A DNA stretch of 64,000 nucleotides from Candidatus Melainabacteria bacterium SSGW_16 (GTDB lineage: Bacteria; Cyanobacteriota; Vampirovibrionia; 2-02-FULL-35-15): assembly GCA_004769085.1 (NCBI GenBank), contig DUDS01000015.1, positions 124,001 through 188,000 of the forward strand, written 5' to 3'. Both the position numbers and the translations under genes were made by a program. A model generated the notes under the pieces. The model was not told the origin of the DNA and made no database searches. It saw only the letters and a list, made by a program, of their open reading frames with translations. Shown piece by piece: positions 17,019 to 25,827 of the stretch. Every line of letters begins with the position of its first letter. Within the stretch, counting starts at the first letter, position 1.

Positions 17019-18199
17019 ATTTTACTTTTATCGTTATCAACTGAAACAGATTTAGAGACAAAATAGTTTTTTATTTTATCAATTACATACTCCTGCTCTT
17101 CTTCTGTAATTTCATTATAAAAAGGTAACCTTAACAGTCTTTGACTAACATCTTCTGTTACAGACAAATCACCTGTTCTATAACCTAGTTTACTTCCCAT
17201 AGGAGATGTATGAAGCGGTATATAATGAAAAACACTTTTAATACCATTACTATCCAAATGTTTTATTAGATTATCTCTTTCTTTCTCATTTTTTAAAAGC
17301 ATGTAAAACATATGATAGTTAGGGGTGCAACCATTTGATATCTTAGGAAGTTCAATTAAATCTTTTTTTTCTAGCTCATTTAAAGAATTAAAATAATTAT
17401 CAAATATTCTTTTTCTTATCTTGTTAATCTCATCCATCTTTTCTAGTTGTGCAAAAAGAAAAGCCGCCAATATATCTGAAGGCAAATAAGAACTGCCAAT
17501 ATCTACCCATGTATATTTATCAACTTCTCCTCTAAAAAACTTACTTCTGTTAGTCCCTTTTTCTCTGATAATTTCAGCCCTTTCAATAAATTTTTCATCG
17601 TTAATTACAAGAGCTCCACCCTCACCACATATATAATTTTTTGTTTCATGAAAACTATAACAACCCAAAGTACCAATTGTACCCAAATACTTATTCTTAT
17701 ACTGTGCATTTACAGCCTGGGCTGCATCTTCTACTACATAAAGATTATATTTTTTTGCAATATCCATAATTCTATCCATATTGCACGAGATTCCTGCATA
17801 ATGAACAGGAAATATTGCTTTTGTTTTTTTTGTTATTTTTTCTTCTATAAGATTTTCATCTATATTTTTAGTATCTTTCCTTATGTCCACAAAAACTGGT
17901 TTTGCACCTCTTAGCATAAAAGCATCTACAGTAGATACAAAGGTAAATGATGGAACAATAACCTCATCTCCTTCTTTTAAATCAAGTAAAATAGAAGCCA
18001 ACTCAAGAGCATGAGTACAGGAAGTGGTAAGCAGAATTTTTTTTGCACAAAAGCACTTTTCTAATAATTCATGACATTTTTTTGTAAATTGCCCGTCACC
18101 AGAGATGTGCCAATTTGACATAGCCTCTTGAATATATTTAAGCTCATTTCCAGAAAAAGATGGTTTGTTAAAGGGTATTCTACAAATGCTTTTTTTCAT
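17006..18199 (-). CDS. wecE: WecE/RffA-type dTDP-4-amino-4,6-dideoxygalactose transaminase
   Basis: A 397-residue PLP aminotransferase of the DegT/DnrJ/EryC1 family, unusually close to enterobacterial WecE (RffA) along its length. Matching blocks include IPFNKPSFSGNELKYIQEAM, TTSCTHALE, PSFTFVSTVDAFMLRGAKPV, SFHETKNY with the PLP lysine, EIIREKGTNRSKFFRGEVD and VFHYIPLH. WecE converts dTDP-4-dehydro-6-deoxyglucose to dTDP-Fuc4N with glutamate as amino donor. The dTDP-sugar supply genes (rmlA, rmlB) are not in the window. The nearby formyltransferase and WbqC-like proteins are candidates to modify its product. Confidence 0.92.
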   Translation of the reverse strand: MKKSICRIPFNKPSFSGNELKYIQEAMSNWHISGDGQFTKKCHELLEKCFCAKKILLTTSCTHALELASILLDLKEGDEVIVPSFTFVSTVDAFMLRGAKPVFVDIRKDTKNIDENLIEEKITKKTKAIFPVHYAGISCNMDRIMDIAKKYNLYVVEDAAQAVNAQYKNKYLGTIGTLGCYSFHETKNYICGEGGALVINDEKFIERAEIIREKGTNRSKFFRGEVDKYTWVDIGSSYLPSDILAAFLFAQLEKMDEINKIRKRIFDNYFNSLNELEKKDLIELPKISNGCTPNYHMFYMLLKNEKERDNLIKHLDSNGIKSVFHYIPLHTSPMGSKLGYRTGDLSVTEDVSQRLLRLPFYNEITEEEQEYVIDKIKNYFVSKSVSVDNDKSKICSY

Positions 18200-18264
18200 A
18201 AATTATCTTTTCTAAATGATACCAAGATAGAACCTTTGCTATAAGAGTGATACAAATACTAATA

Positions 18265-20295
18265 TTAATTAGTAGTCAAATCTGCAGAATTAATGCTATT
18301 TAAGAGATCTCTGGCTTCTTCATTAAATGGGTTATACGAAAGCAGGGAATTTAGGGATTTCACTGCATCACCATGGTACTTGTTCTGAATAAAATATTTT
18401 GCAGCTGTTATATACAAAAAATCTTCTCTAACACTAACCCTCCTATCGTCTTGGACAGCTTCTCTAAAATTGCTTAGTGCATCTTCAGTTCTCCCAAGCT
18501 GCATATAAAAATACCCTATAAACAAATGTGGATATGAATAGGCAGGATTCAGACTAATATAGTTTTTAATTATTCTTTCTGCTTCACTCACATTATTTGA
18601 CTTAATAGCAATTTCAATAAATCTTAAATCATAAGAATGCTTAAAGCCGGGGGATTTCTTAATAGCTGTTTTCAAAGCATGCCATGAGTCTTTCCATTGA
18701 TTAGAATCTTTTAAGAACTTAGCCACTTCATACCATCCCAGCCAGCCATCATTAACACCAACTGCTGTATTTAATGCTTTAGATAGTTTTTCATACTGAC
18801 CAGAATAATATAAAAATTTAAAGATTCCTCTAAATGCATAAAAATTATAGGCCATCTGCATTGGACCATATTTAGTCGACAGGCTTGGCTTCAAATCCAG
18901 ATATGCACTCAACCACTCACCAATTAACTTACCAAATGCATTTTCATTTAACCACTGCGGAAGTTCTTTTTCTCTATGTTCTGTCCATCCAATATCAAGT
19001 GCTCTTGCATAATAAGTAGGCTTATTCCATAACGGTGCTTCCTTTGCACAATATATCCACTGACTTAATAGATCCTTACTCGATGGTAAATAGTAAATAG
19101 TTCTTGTAAGCAAAAACAAAAAAATTGGAATAGATAAAACGATTAAACATTTTCTGAAACTTGTTCTAGAACAGCTAAAAATAAAGCTCAACAGTGCAAA
19201 CATCAATCCTAAGCCTGGAGCATATAAATAACGAACTCCAACAATAGTAAACAACGGAAATATTTGAATAAAAAGCACAATTGAAATAAAAAACCAGGAT
19301 ATTCCAACTGAGTACAAAGGATTTTTTTTATACATAAAACCAACAGATAGAATTAAGCAAAGAACAAGAGTTTGACAAAACAAACTATACGGGCTAAACA
19401 ATGAACCACCTACCATGTACCATTCAGCTTTTGAATCCATTAATCCAAAAGGCCAAAAAAATAATTTAAAATAATGAACTATAAGTTGTGGTGAAAGCCA
19501 TATTGCCCTAAGTAACATACCTTTAATCCCACCAATATCAGTCCATGACATAAGCTCATTTGATACAGATGTATTAAAAATATTTCCATCAGAAGCTAAA
19601 AATCTTAAACTTAAATACAGTGGTATTGTGAAAAATATGGGTATACTTAGGTACCAATATTTTCTATTAAAAAGACCTGTTCCTTTTAAATAATAACTCA
19701 TCAAATAAAGCAACACAGGAAAGAAAAAATAGCTTTCTACAGACATTAACGCTATTAAAAAAAATAAGTTGGCAAGTGTTATATAAATCCATTTATAAGT
19801 AAAAGTATCGTTCTCCACAACTTTTAAATTAAAATAAATAAAACATAGACAAAAGGCAAAGCCCATCACACCAGCACCAACAAGAACTCTAGTAGACATC
19901 TGGACATTTACCGGATGCATTATCCAAAAAGCTACTACCATTACAGAAAACAGTTTATTCTTAGTAATACTGTGAAAAACTAGAGTAGCAAAAATACATA
20001 CTAATGATTGGACTAATAAATGATATAAATGAAATCCAAAAGGATAAGCACCTGCACCAAAGATTTTATTTACTAAAAAATATTGTAAATAGTACATTGG
20101 TAAATAATGAACCCCTGAATATTGACTGGTATCATAAAAACTTTTAAGCATTAAATGAAAGTCTTTTGCCTGTGGACTAATTACCATGGGATCATCACCC
20201 CATACAGCACCATAAAAAACTGACTGTGAGTAAATCAAAAGAAACATAATTGATGGAATTAGATAGTAATATCTCTTAAGTACATCCTTTAACAT
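18265..20295 (-). CDS. GT-C membrane protein with C-terminal TPRs (TMTC-like)
   Basis: A 676-residue polytopic protein with roughly eleven transmembrane helices in the first ~420 residues and a soluble C-terminal half. The first loop has VWGDDPMV (Asp34-Asp35), as in GT-C glycosyltransferases. The last ~140 residues contain about four TPR units, for example FIGYFYMQLGRTEDALSNF. The combination resembles TMTC-type O-mannosyltransferases and related bacterial GT-C/TPR proteins, which may glycosylate proteins. A TATAAT lies 10 bases upstream of ATG 20295. Substrate unknown. Confidence 0.78.
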   Translation of the reverse strand: MLKDVLKRYYYLIPSIMFLLIYSQSVFYGAVWGDDPMVISPQAKDFHLMLKSFYDTSQYSGVHYLPMYYLQYFLVNKIFGAGAYPFGFHLYHLLVQSLVCIFATLVFHSITKNKLFSVMVVAFWIMHPVNVQMSTRVLVGAGVMGFAFCLCFIYFNLKVVENDTFTYKWIYITLANLFFLIALMSVESYFFFPVLLYLMSYYLKGTGLFNRKYWYLSIPIFFTIPLYLSLRFLASDGNIFNTSVSNELMSWTDIGGIKGMLLRAIWLSPQLIVHYFKLFFWPFGLMDSKAEWYMVGGSLFSPYSLFCQTLVLCLILSVGFMYKKNPLYSVGISWFFISIVLFIQIFPLFTIVGVRYLYAPGLGLMFALLSFIFSCSRTSFRKCLIVLSIPIFLFLLTRTIYYLPSSKDLLSQWIYCAKEAPLWNKPTYYARALDIGWTEHREKELPQWLNENAFGKLIGEWLSAYLDLKPSLSTKYGPMQMAYNFYAFRGIFKFLYYSGQYEKLSKALNTAVGVNDGWLGWYEVAKFLKDSNQWKDSWHALKTAIKKSPGFKHSYDLRFIEIAIKSNNVSEAERIIKNYISLNPAYSYPHLFIGYFYMQLGRTEDALSNFREAVQDDRRVSVREDFLYITAAKYFIQNKYHGDAVKSLNSLLSYNPFNEEARDLLNSINSADLTTN

Positions 20296-20470
20296 ATGAA
20301 CTATTATTATATAGGCTTTACTGAAAAACTTAGAGCTCAGACCTCCCCACCAGAGAGAACAGAAGAGAAGATATATCGTTTTTCTAAATAGTGTACTAAT
20401 TACTGCTTAAATGATTAAATCTGATAGGATGGGCTAACAATTATGGATAGACAAGTGGAAATTAAGGTAT

Positions 20471-20514
20471 TATAATAAGTATCTGAATTTCCGTATTGGT
20501 CAATTCAAATACTT
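20471..20514 (+). promoter_or_regulatory. -10 box and operator candidate of the second AbiE module
   Basis: A perfect TATAAT (20471-20476) is followed directly by an inverted repeat: AAGTATCTGAATT (20477-20489) and AATTCAAATACTT (20502-20514), 12 of 13 positions complementary around a 12-base spacer. A repressor bound here would cover the transcription start. This fits AbiEi-style autoregulation, though the arms differ in sequence from those of the first module. Confidence 0.6.
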
Positions 20515-20524
20515 ATTGAAAACT

Positions 20525-21292
20525 ATGAAAGAAAAAATTTTTCTAAGAGAAGTTTTACATTTTTGCTTTCTTGAGCACTTACTTAAAATATCTGATCCGA
20601 AAATATATATTCTTAAAGGGGGGGTCAATTTAAGATTCTTTTTTAACAGTCCAAGGTATTCAGAAGATATGGATATTGATGTAATAGCTGGCAATGTATC
20701 TACTTTGAAGAAAAATGGTTATAAGATATTAAACGACAACGGGTTTAAAAGAAAATTGCAGACATTTGGCATAGAAGAAATAAGTGTTAATGATCCTAAC
20801 AAAGCAAAACATACGGAAACTACTCAAAGATTTAAACTAAAAATTATAACAAGTTCAGGCGAATCATTACCAACCAAAGTAGAGTTTTCCAGACGAAAAA
20901 GAGTACAAAATTTATATGAAAGTAGTTTTGATCGAATAAGCACAACTGTAGCAGAAAGACATAAAAGACTTTCATTTTTATGTCAACACTATTCTGGTTC
21001 TACTGCTATTATTCAAAAAATAGAAGCATTGTCTGGGAGATCACAGGTGCAAAGTAGAGATGTTTTTGACATTTTTATTTTATCTATTGGTGGATATGAG
21101 AAAGGATTGGATATAGGTAGATTAGATAATAAAATAATTACCAAATCCAAAGAAGCAGTATTGTCGCTTAACTACAAAGATTTTCAGGGACAGGTTCTGG
21201 AATATTTAGATGATGAAAATTTAAAACTTTATTCAGAATTACAAGTCTGGAAAGAAATGAAAGAGAAAGTTGTAGGAATGTTGTCTGTATGA
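20525..21292 (+). CDS. AbiEii-type nucleotidyltransferase toxin
   Basis: A 255-residue nucleotidyltransferase. YILKGGVNLRFFF (GG at 32-33) is followed by RYSEDMDIDV (acidic residues at 47, 48, 50 and 52), the Pol-beta catalytic signature. Later blocks such as IQKIEALSGRSQVQSRDVFDIFIL match the AbiEii pattern. Start at ATG 20525; a TTG at 20516 would add three residues and lies 1 base after the operator. The gene precedes its antitoxin and overlaps it by 4 bases (ATGA), the reverse of the usual AbiE order. Confidence 0.85.
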   Translation: MKEKIFLREVLHFCFLEHLLKISDPKIYILKGGVNLRFFFNSPRYSEDMDIDVIAGNVSTLKKNGYKILNDNGFKRKLQTFGIEEISVNDPNKAKHTETTQRFKLKIITSSGESLPTKVEFSRRKRVQNLYESSFDRISTTVAERHKRLSFLCQHYSGSTAIIQKIEALSGRSQVQSRDVFDIFILSIGGYEKGLDIGRLDNKIITKSKEAVLSLNYKDFQGQVLEYLDDENLKLYSELQVWKEMKEKVVGMLSV

Positions 21293-21891
21293 ATATTAAA
21301 TATTTACAACAGGAAATTATTTTTACTACCAATAGTTATGCATGCTCTAATGACTTAGCATTGTCTGCTGCTTCTAAACAATTAAACAGGCTTTATAAGA
21401 AGCACATAATAGAAAAAGTTACTCGTGGTGTATGGGCAAATATTAATCATCCTTATTACAACCCTTTAGCTGCAGTACCTTATTTACTTGGAAAAGAACA
21501 AGGCTATATATCTTTTTTAACTGCCTTACATTCCTACGGCATTATTTCTCAAATTCCTTCAAAGGTTCAGATAGCTACTACTGGACATAAAAGAGAATTA
21601 AGAAGTTTAATTGGACGCTTTGAATTTATTCACTTGGCACCTTATATGATGAAGGAAGGTATTAAATTAAGTGACAATAAATCTAACTACTTCATTGCTT
21701 CTCCTGAAAAGGCTCTCCTTGATACTTTATATATTTCTACTCGTAAAGGTAAAAGATTTTCATTGCTACCCGAGCTAGATCTGGAAGATTTAAATATGAA
21801 GAAATTAAAAAATCTAATGAATAATAGTATTAAAAGTACAGCAATTAAAACTGCAATTGAAAAATATATGTCAAAAAATAAAGATTTTTAA
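21289..21891 (+). CDS. AbiEi-type antitoxin
   Basis: A 200-residue protein. The N-terminal winged helix (KQLNRLYKKHIIEKVTRGVWA) resembles the AbiEi DNA-binding region. It is followed by the core with YISFLTALHSYGIISQIPSKVQIATTG (about residues 74-100) and ASPEKALLDTLYIS (about 140-153), the last being a hallmark of the AbiEi C-terminal domain. Coupled to the toxin by a 4-base overlap. Probably both neutraliser and repressor, binding the inverted repeat at 20477-20514. Confidence 0.85.
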   Translation: MNIKYLQQEIIFTTNSYACSNDLALSAASKQLNRLYKKHIIEKVTRGVWANINHPYYNPLAAVPYLLGKEQGYISFLTALHSYGIISQIPSKVQIATTGHKRELRSLIGRFEFIHLAPYMMKEGIKLSDNKSNYFIASPEKALLDTLYISTRKGKRFSLLPELDLEDLNMKKLKNLMNNSIKSTAIKTAIEKYMSKNKDF

Positions 21892-22057
21892 TTTTGTTTA
21901 ACATTTAAATATGGTTTCTGTTAAAGGCTATAAGGATTAAAGCTCCATAAGTCCTGTGGAATGTAATAACCTTATGTTTAAGCAAATTTCAGGCAAATTT
22001 ACACTGGAGCTACTACTAAGTCAAACTAATAAGCTCTTTGCTATCATATGAGTAAAT

Positions 22058-23482
22058 ATGACCCAAAGTAATACAAAACAAACAAAACAAAAAGTTTTAC
22101 TTTTAAATCTGCCAGGTAAACAGCAATATCTGAAAGACTATTACTGTAATAACATCTCAAAAAGTAATTATCTTCATTACCCTATGGATCTTTTATTTCT
22201 AACTGGGAGGCTGGATGAAAATAATTTTGAAGTTAAAGTTATAGACGCACTTGCAAAAAAATATACCACTGAAGAAACGATAAATAAAATTAGTGACTTT
22301 AAGCCTGATTATATGGTGGGTCTTGTAGGTTCACTTTCCTGGGAAGAAGACAAAGAGTTTTTAAAAAAAGTAAAAAGCCAAAATCCAAAATTAAAAATCA
22401 TTGGCACAGGAGATGTTTTTTTAGATGATGGTTTAAAAACGATTCAGGAAAATAGTTTCTTTGACGGTTGCATCCTGGATTTTTCAGACAATTCGATTTT
22501 AAATATTATAAAAAAACTCAGTGGCAGTTCTAATGGGAAAGAACCATTAGAAAACTGCATTTATAAAGAAAACGGAAGTGCTCCTATTCCAGGAAAAGTA
22601 ACAAGAACCAAAGGAGAATTTTCATTACCCACTCCAAAACATGAATATTTTCCACTCAAAGAATACAAATATGCCTTTTCTAGAGAATTCCCTACAGCGC
22701 ATCTTATGACTGATTTTGGCTGTGCATTTAACTGCTCCTTTTGCCCGATTAGAAACGATAACCTTGGGTTTAAGGTAAGGCCAGTGGATGAAGTCATAAA
22801 AGAGCTAAAATACATTAAATCACTTGGTGTAAAAGAGCTTTACTTCAGGGATCAGACATTCGGTGCAAATAAAAAACGTGCTATTGAGCTTTGCAACAAA
22901 ATGACAGAAGAAGGATTTAAATTTTCCTGGCACTGTTTTTCACGGGTAGATGTAATTAATGAAGAGCTTCTTGATGCCATGAAAAAGTCAGGCTGCCATA
23001 CAATAATTTTTGGTATTGAGAGTGCAAATGAAAAAGCACTTCAGGATGTTCAGAAAAGAATAGATACAGAGAAAATTAAAAATGCATTTGCTCTCTGTAA
23101 AAAACAGAAGATAAGACGCGCAGCTACTTTTATAATAGGTATACCTGGTGAAACAGAAGAAGACATAATGAGAACAGTTAATTTTGCTATTGATATAGAC
23201 TGCACATTTGCATCATTTAATCTGGCTGATATAAGACCAGGCACTGACTGGAGTCACCACAGAGAACAGGTAAAATTCCTGCCTTATGATGAACTGGTTA
23301 GAATAAGAAATAAAGCAATAAAAAGATTTTATCTTAGACCTGGTTATATCTTTGGAAGAATAAAAGAAATTACTACCCTGTACGATATCAATGTTCTTGT
23401 TGAAGAGGGTGTAGGGATAGTAGTAAATCTGTTTAAATCAGCATTCGGGCTACAGCCTAAGATGGTGAAAGAATTTAAATAG
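22058..23482 (+). CDS. Radical SAM protein with N-terminal B12-binding-like domain
   Basis: A 474-residue enzyme of the BchE/MiaB-like group of radical SAM proteins. The first ~150 residues form a Rossmann, cobalamin-binding-type domain (YPMDLLFLTGRLDE, then FKPDYMVGLVGS) without a clear DxHxxG motif, so cobalamin binding is uncertain. The [4Fe-4S]/SAM motif CAFNCSFC lies at about residues 228-235. IIFGIESANEKALQDVQK and FIIGIPGETEEDIMRTV are typical. The reaction is unknown; position next to glycan genes suggests lipid or sugar modification. It converges on the small gene at 23488. Confidence 0.88.
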   Translation: MTQSNTKQTKQKVLLLNLPGKQQYLKDYYCNNISKSNYLHYPMDLLFLTGRLDENNFEVKVIDALAKKYTTEETINKISDFKPDYMVGLVGSLSWEEDKEFLKKVKSQNPKLKIIGTGDVFLDDGLKTIQENSFFDGCILDFSDNSILNIIKKLSGSSNGKEPLENCIYKENGSAPIPGKVTRTKGEFSLPTPKHEYFPLKEYKYAFSREFPTAHLMTDFGCAFNCSFCPIRNDNLGFKVRPVDEVIKELKYIKSLGVKELYFRDQTFGANKKRAIELCNKMTEEGFKFSWHCFSRVDVINEELLDAMKKSGCHTIIFGIESANEKALQDVQKRIDTEKIKNAFALCKKQKIRRAATFIIGIPGETEEDIMRTVNFAIDIDCTFASFNLADIRPGTDWSHHREQVKFLPYDELVRIRNKAIKRFYLRPGYIFGRIKEITTLYDINVLVEEGVGIVVNLFKSAFGLQPKMVKEFK

Positions 23483-23487
23483 ATATC

Positions 23488-23700
23488 TTAATGAAATCCA
23501 GCAAGATATTCATTAATTTTTAATTCAGCATATTTATTTGCTTCTTCTTCTGAATCAAGAGATTTATTCCAAAACAAAGGAATTACTTTTTTTTCTCGTA
23601 AATCTTTTAGAAGTACTTTTGGGCACCACTGTTCAGAACTACCAAGCTTAAATGGAGTAAACTCAAGTATGTAATTAGATTTTATTCTCCAATTTTTCAT
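23488..23700 (-). CDS. Small conserved-type hypothetical protein
   Basis: A 70-residue soluble protein without transmembrane segment. It has an N-terminal beta-strand-like half (ILEFTPFKLGSSEQWCPKVLL) and a helical end where DSEEEANKYAELKINEY resembles short proteins with an (E)EAxxYA pattern. ATG 23700 is the only sensible start. It is convergent with the radical SAM gene, 5 bases apart. I do not recognise a function. The composition is protein-like and no other frame competes, so I think it is real. Confidence 0.6.
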   Translation of the reverse strand: MKNWRIKSNYILEFTPFKLGSSEQWCPKVLLKDLREKKVIPLFWNKSLDSEEEANKYAELKINEYLAGFH

Positions 23701-23867
23701 ATAAGTGTTTTACCCATACGCCTAAAGAGATCAACGTTTTTTAGGATTAAAATATTAGGGTAAAGCTGTTCATACATAAAGTAGGGATTAACAGGAAATA
23801 TAAAGGGATAGCCTGGGGTTAGAATTCAGTGCTAATTCTTTCTAAAATTGATTTATTCTGATTACGC

Positions 23868-23873
23868 TATAAT
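23868..23873 (+). promoter_or_regulatory. -10 box 7 bases before asnB ATG (leaderless start candidate)
   Basis: Perfect TATAAT whose last base is 7 bases before the ATG at 23881. Transcription would start at or next to the A of ATG. No Shine-Dalgarno is visible and no good -35 hexamer stands at 17 bases. Confidence 0.4.
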
Positions 23874-23880
23874 TTCCCCT

Positions 23881-25824
23881 ATGTGCGGAATCATAGGAAT
23901 TTATAATTTTACATCCAGGGAGCCTGTTAACAGAGCACCTTTTGAAAACGCTGCATCAGTTATTTATCACAGAGGACCAGACGAATTTGGATATTTTTAT
24001 GATGATAATGAAGGTGTAAGTCTTGGCAGCAGAAGGCTTAGCATTATTGATTTAAGTACAGGAAAACAGCCCCTCTATAACGAAGATAATTCAATGGTCT
24101 TAGTTGGGAATGGTGAAATATATAATTTTCCTGAGCTTTACGATAAGCTGACTGCTAACGGACATAAATTTAAAACTAGATCTGATAATGAAGCAATAAT
24201 TCACCTTTATGAAATGTATGGAACAAAGTGCGTCGATCATTTAAACGGAATGTTTGCATTTGCATTATGGGACAGGAAGAAAAAGCTTTTATTTTTAGCA
24301 AGGGACAGAATGGGGGTAAAGCCCCTATATTATGCACTTCAGAACAATTCAATTTATTTTTGTTCTGAGATAAAGGGACTGCTTGCATTACCATTTATTA
24401 AAAGAGAATTAAATTTAGAAGCGCTAAATAAATATCTGACATTTGAAAATATACCTTCCCCACATTCAATTATTAAAAATATTTTTAAACTTCCAGCAGG
24501 ATACACACTTACAGTTAAAGATGGGAATATAAAAACAGAACAATACTGGGATATTCCTCTGGATTCACCAAAATTAGATATTACTGAAAAAGAAGCTGTA
24601 GAAGAACTGGAGAGACTTTTTAGAGGTGCAGTGAAAAGAAGACTTCTATCAGATGTCCCTTTAGGAGTGTTTTTAAGCGGTGGCATTGATTCAAGCCTCG
24701 TAGCAAAATTTATGGCTGAAGAATCAAGTGAAAAAATAAGGACTTTTTCAATAGGTTTTCATGAAAAATCCTTTGATGAATCAAAGGCTGCAATGCGATT
24801 TGCAAAAGAATTAAAAAGTGAACATAACCAGTTTATGTTTGACAGCAAGGAATGTCTGAAGTTAATTCCTAATATTGCAAACCTGGTTGATGAGCCTCTT
24901 TCAGATGCATCAATTCTTCCCACCTATTTTCTTTCAAACTTTGCATCTAAACAGGTAAAGGTCTGCCTTGGAGGAGATGGCGGGGATGAAATGTTTGCAG
25001 GTTATCAGATTTTTCCGGTTCATAAATTAATCGGACTCTATGATTTAATCCCCAGAGAGTTTAAAAAACTCCTTCTTTTTACAGCAAATACAATGCCTCC
25101 AAAAGAAACCTATCTAAGTTTTCCATTTGTTTTAAAGCAATTTTTAAGGGGTGTAGGGCTTTCAAATGAAATAAGAATGTTTATATGGATGGGCGCGTAT
25201 CTTGACAGTGAAAAGAAACAATTGCTTAATCCAGAAATCCAAAAAACAATTCAAACAAATACATTTGACATTATAAGAAGTCATTTAAATAAAAAATTTA
25301 TCTCTACTGATGTAGACAGAATGCTATATCTTATTTCAAAGATTTATCTGACTGACGACATTCTTGTAAAGGTTGACAGGGCAAGCATGGCAACAAGTCT
25401 TGAAGTAAGGGCACCATTTCTCGACTACACCATACAGGAGTTTGCAGCACAATTACCATATGACTTTAAATTAAATAGGCTGATCTCAAAATATATTTTA
25501 AAGAAAATGGCAAAAAGACATTTGCCTGATTACATTATAAATAAAAGAAAACAAGGCTTTGCAATCCCTGTTACCAAATGGCTTAAGCATGAACTAAAAG
25601 ACACGCTTCTTAATTACACAAGTAAAGAATACATAGAAAACCAGGGATTGTTTAACCATGACTTTATTGAAAAACTTGTACAAAATCATTTGAGCGAAAA
25701 ATGGGACAATAAAAAACTTTTGTGGAACCTGCTTGTTTTTCAGCTTTGGTATGAAAAATATAAGCCATCAATTCCATCCTTATCAGGAACAGAAAGCAAT
25801 TCAGAAGTTCTTTTAAAGACCTAG
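23881..25824 (+). CDS. asnB: Glutamine-hydrolysing asparagine synthase
   Basis: A 647-residue class II asparagine synthase. The start is fixed by biochemistry: ATG 23881 gives MCGIIGIYN, placing the catalytic cysteine at position 2 to be exposed by Met removal; the upstream ATA/TTG-type extension would bury it. The glutaminase domain (YHRGPDEFG, SIIDLSTGKQPL, GNGEIYN) fills residues 1-190. The synthetase domain has the PP-loop FLSGGIDSSLVA and LGGDGGDEMFAGY. It makes Asn from Asp, ATP and Gln; in glycan regions close relatives amidate other acids, which remains possible here. Confidence 0.95.
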   Translation: MCGIIGIYNFTSREPVNRAPFENAASVIYHRGPDEFGYFYDDNEGVSLGSRRLSIIDLSTGKQPLYNEDNSMVLVGNGEIYNFPELYDKLTANGHKFKTRSDNEAIIHLYEMYGTKCVDHLNGMFAFALWDRKKKLLFLARDRMGVKPLYYALQNNSIYFCSEIKGLLALPFIKRELNLEALNKYLTFENIPSPHSIIKNIFKLPAGYTLTVKDGNIKTEQYWDIPLDSPKLDITEKEAVEELERLFRGAVKRRLLSDVPLGVFLSGGIDSSLVAKFMAEESSEKIRTFSIGFHEKSFDESKAAMRFAKELKSEHNQFMFDSKECLKLIPNIANLVDEPLSDASILPTYFLSNFASKQVKVCLGGDGGDEMFAGYQIFPVHKLIGLYDLIPREFKKLLLFTANTMPPKETYLSFPFVLKQFLRGVGLSNEIRMFIWMGAYLDSEKKQLLNPEIQKTIQTNTFDIIRSHLNKKFISTDVDRMLYLISKIYLTDDILVKVDRASMATSLEVRAPFLDYTIQEFAAQLPYDFKLNRLISKYILKKMAKRHLPDYIINKRKQGFAIPVTKWLKHELKDTLLNYTSKEYIENQGLFNHDFIEKLVQNHLSEKWDNKKLLWNLLVFQLWYEKYKPSIPSLSGTESNSEVLLKT

Positions 25825-25827
25825 TCC

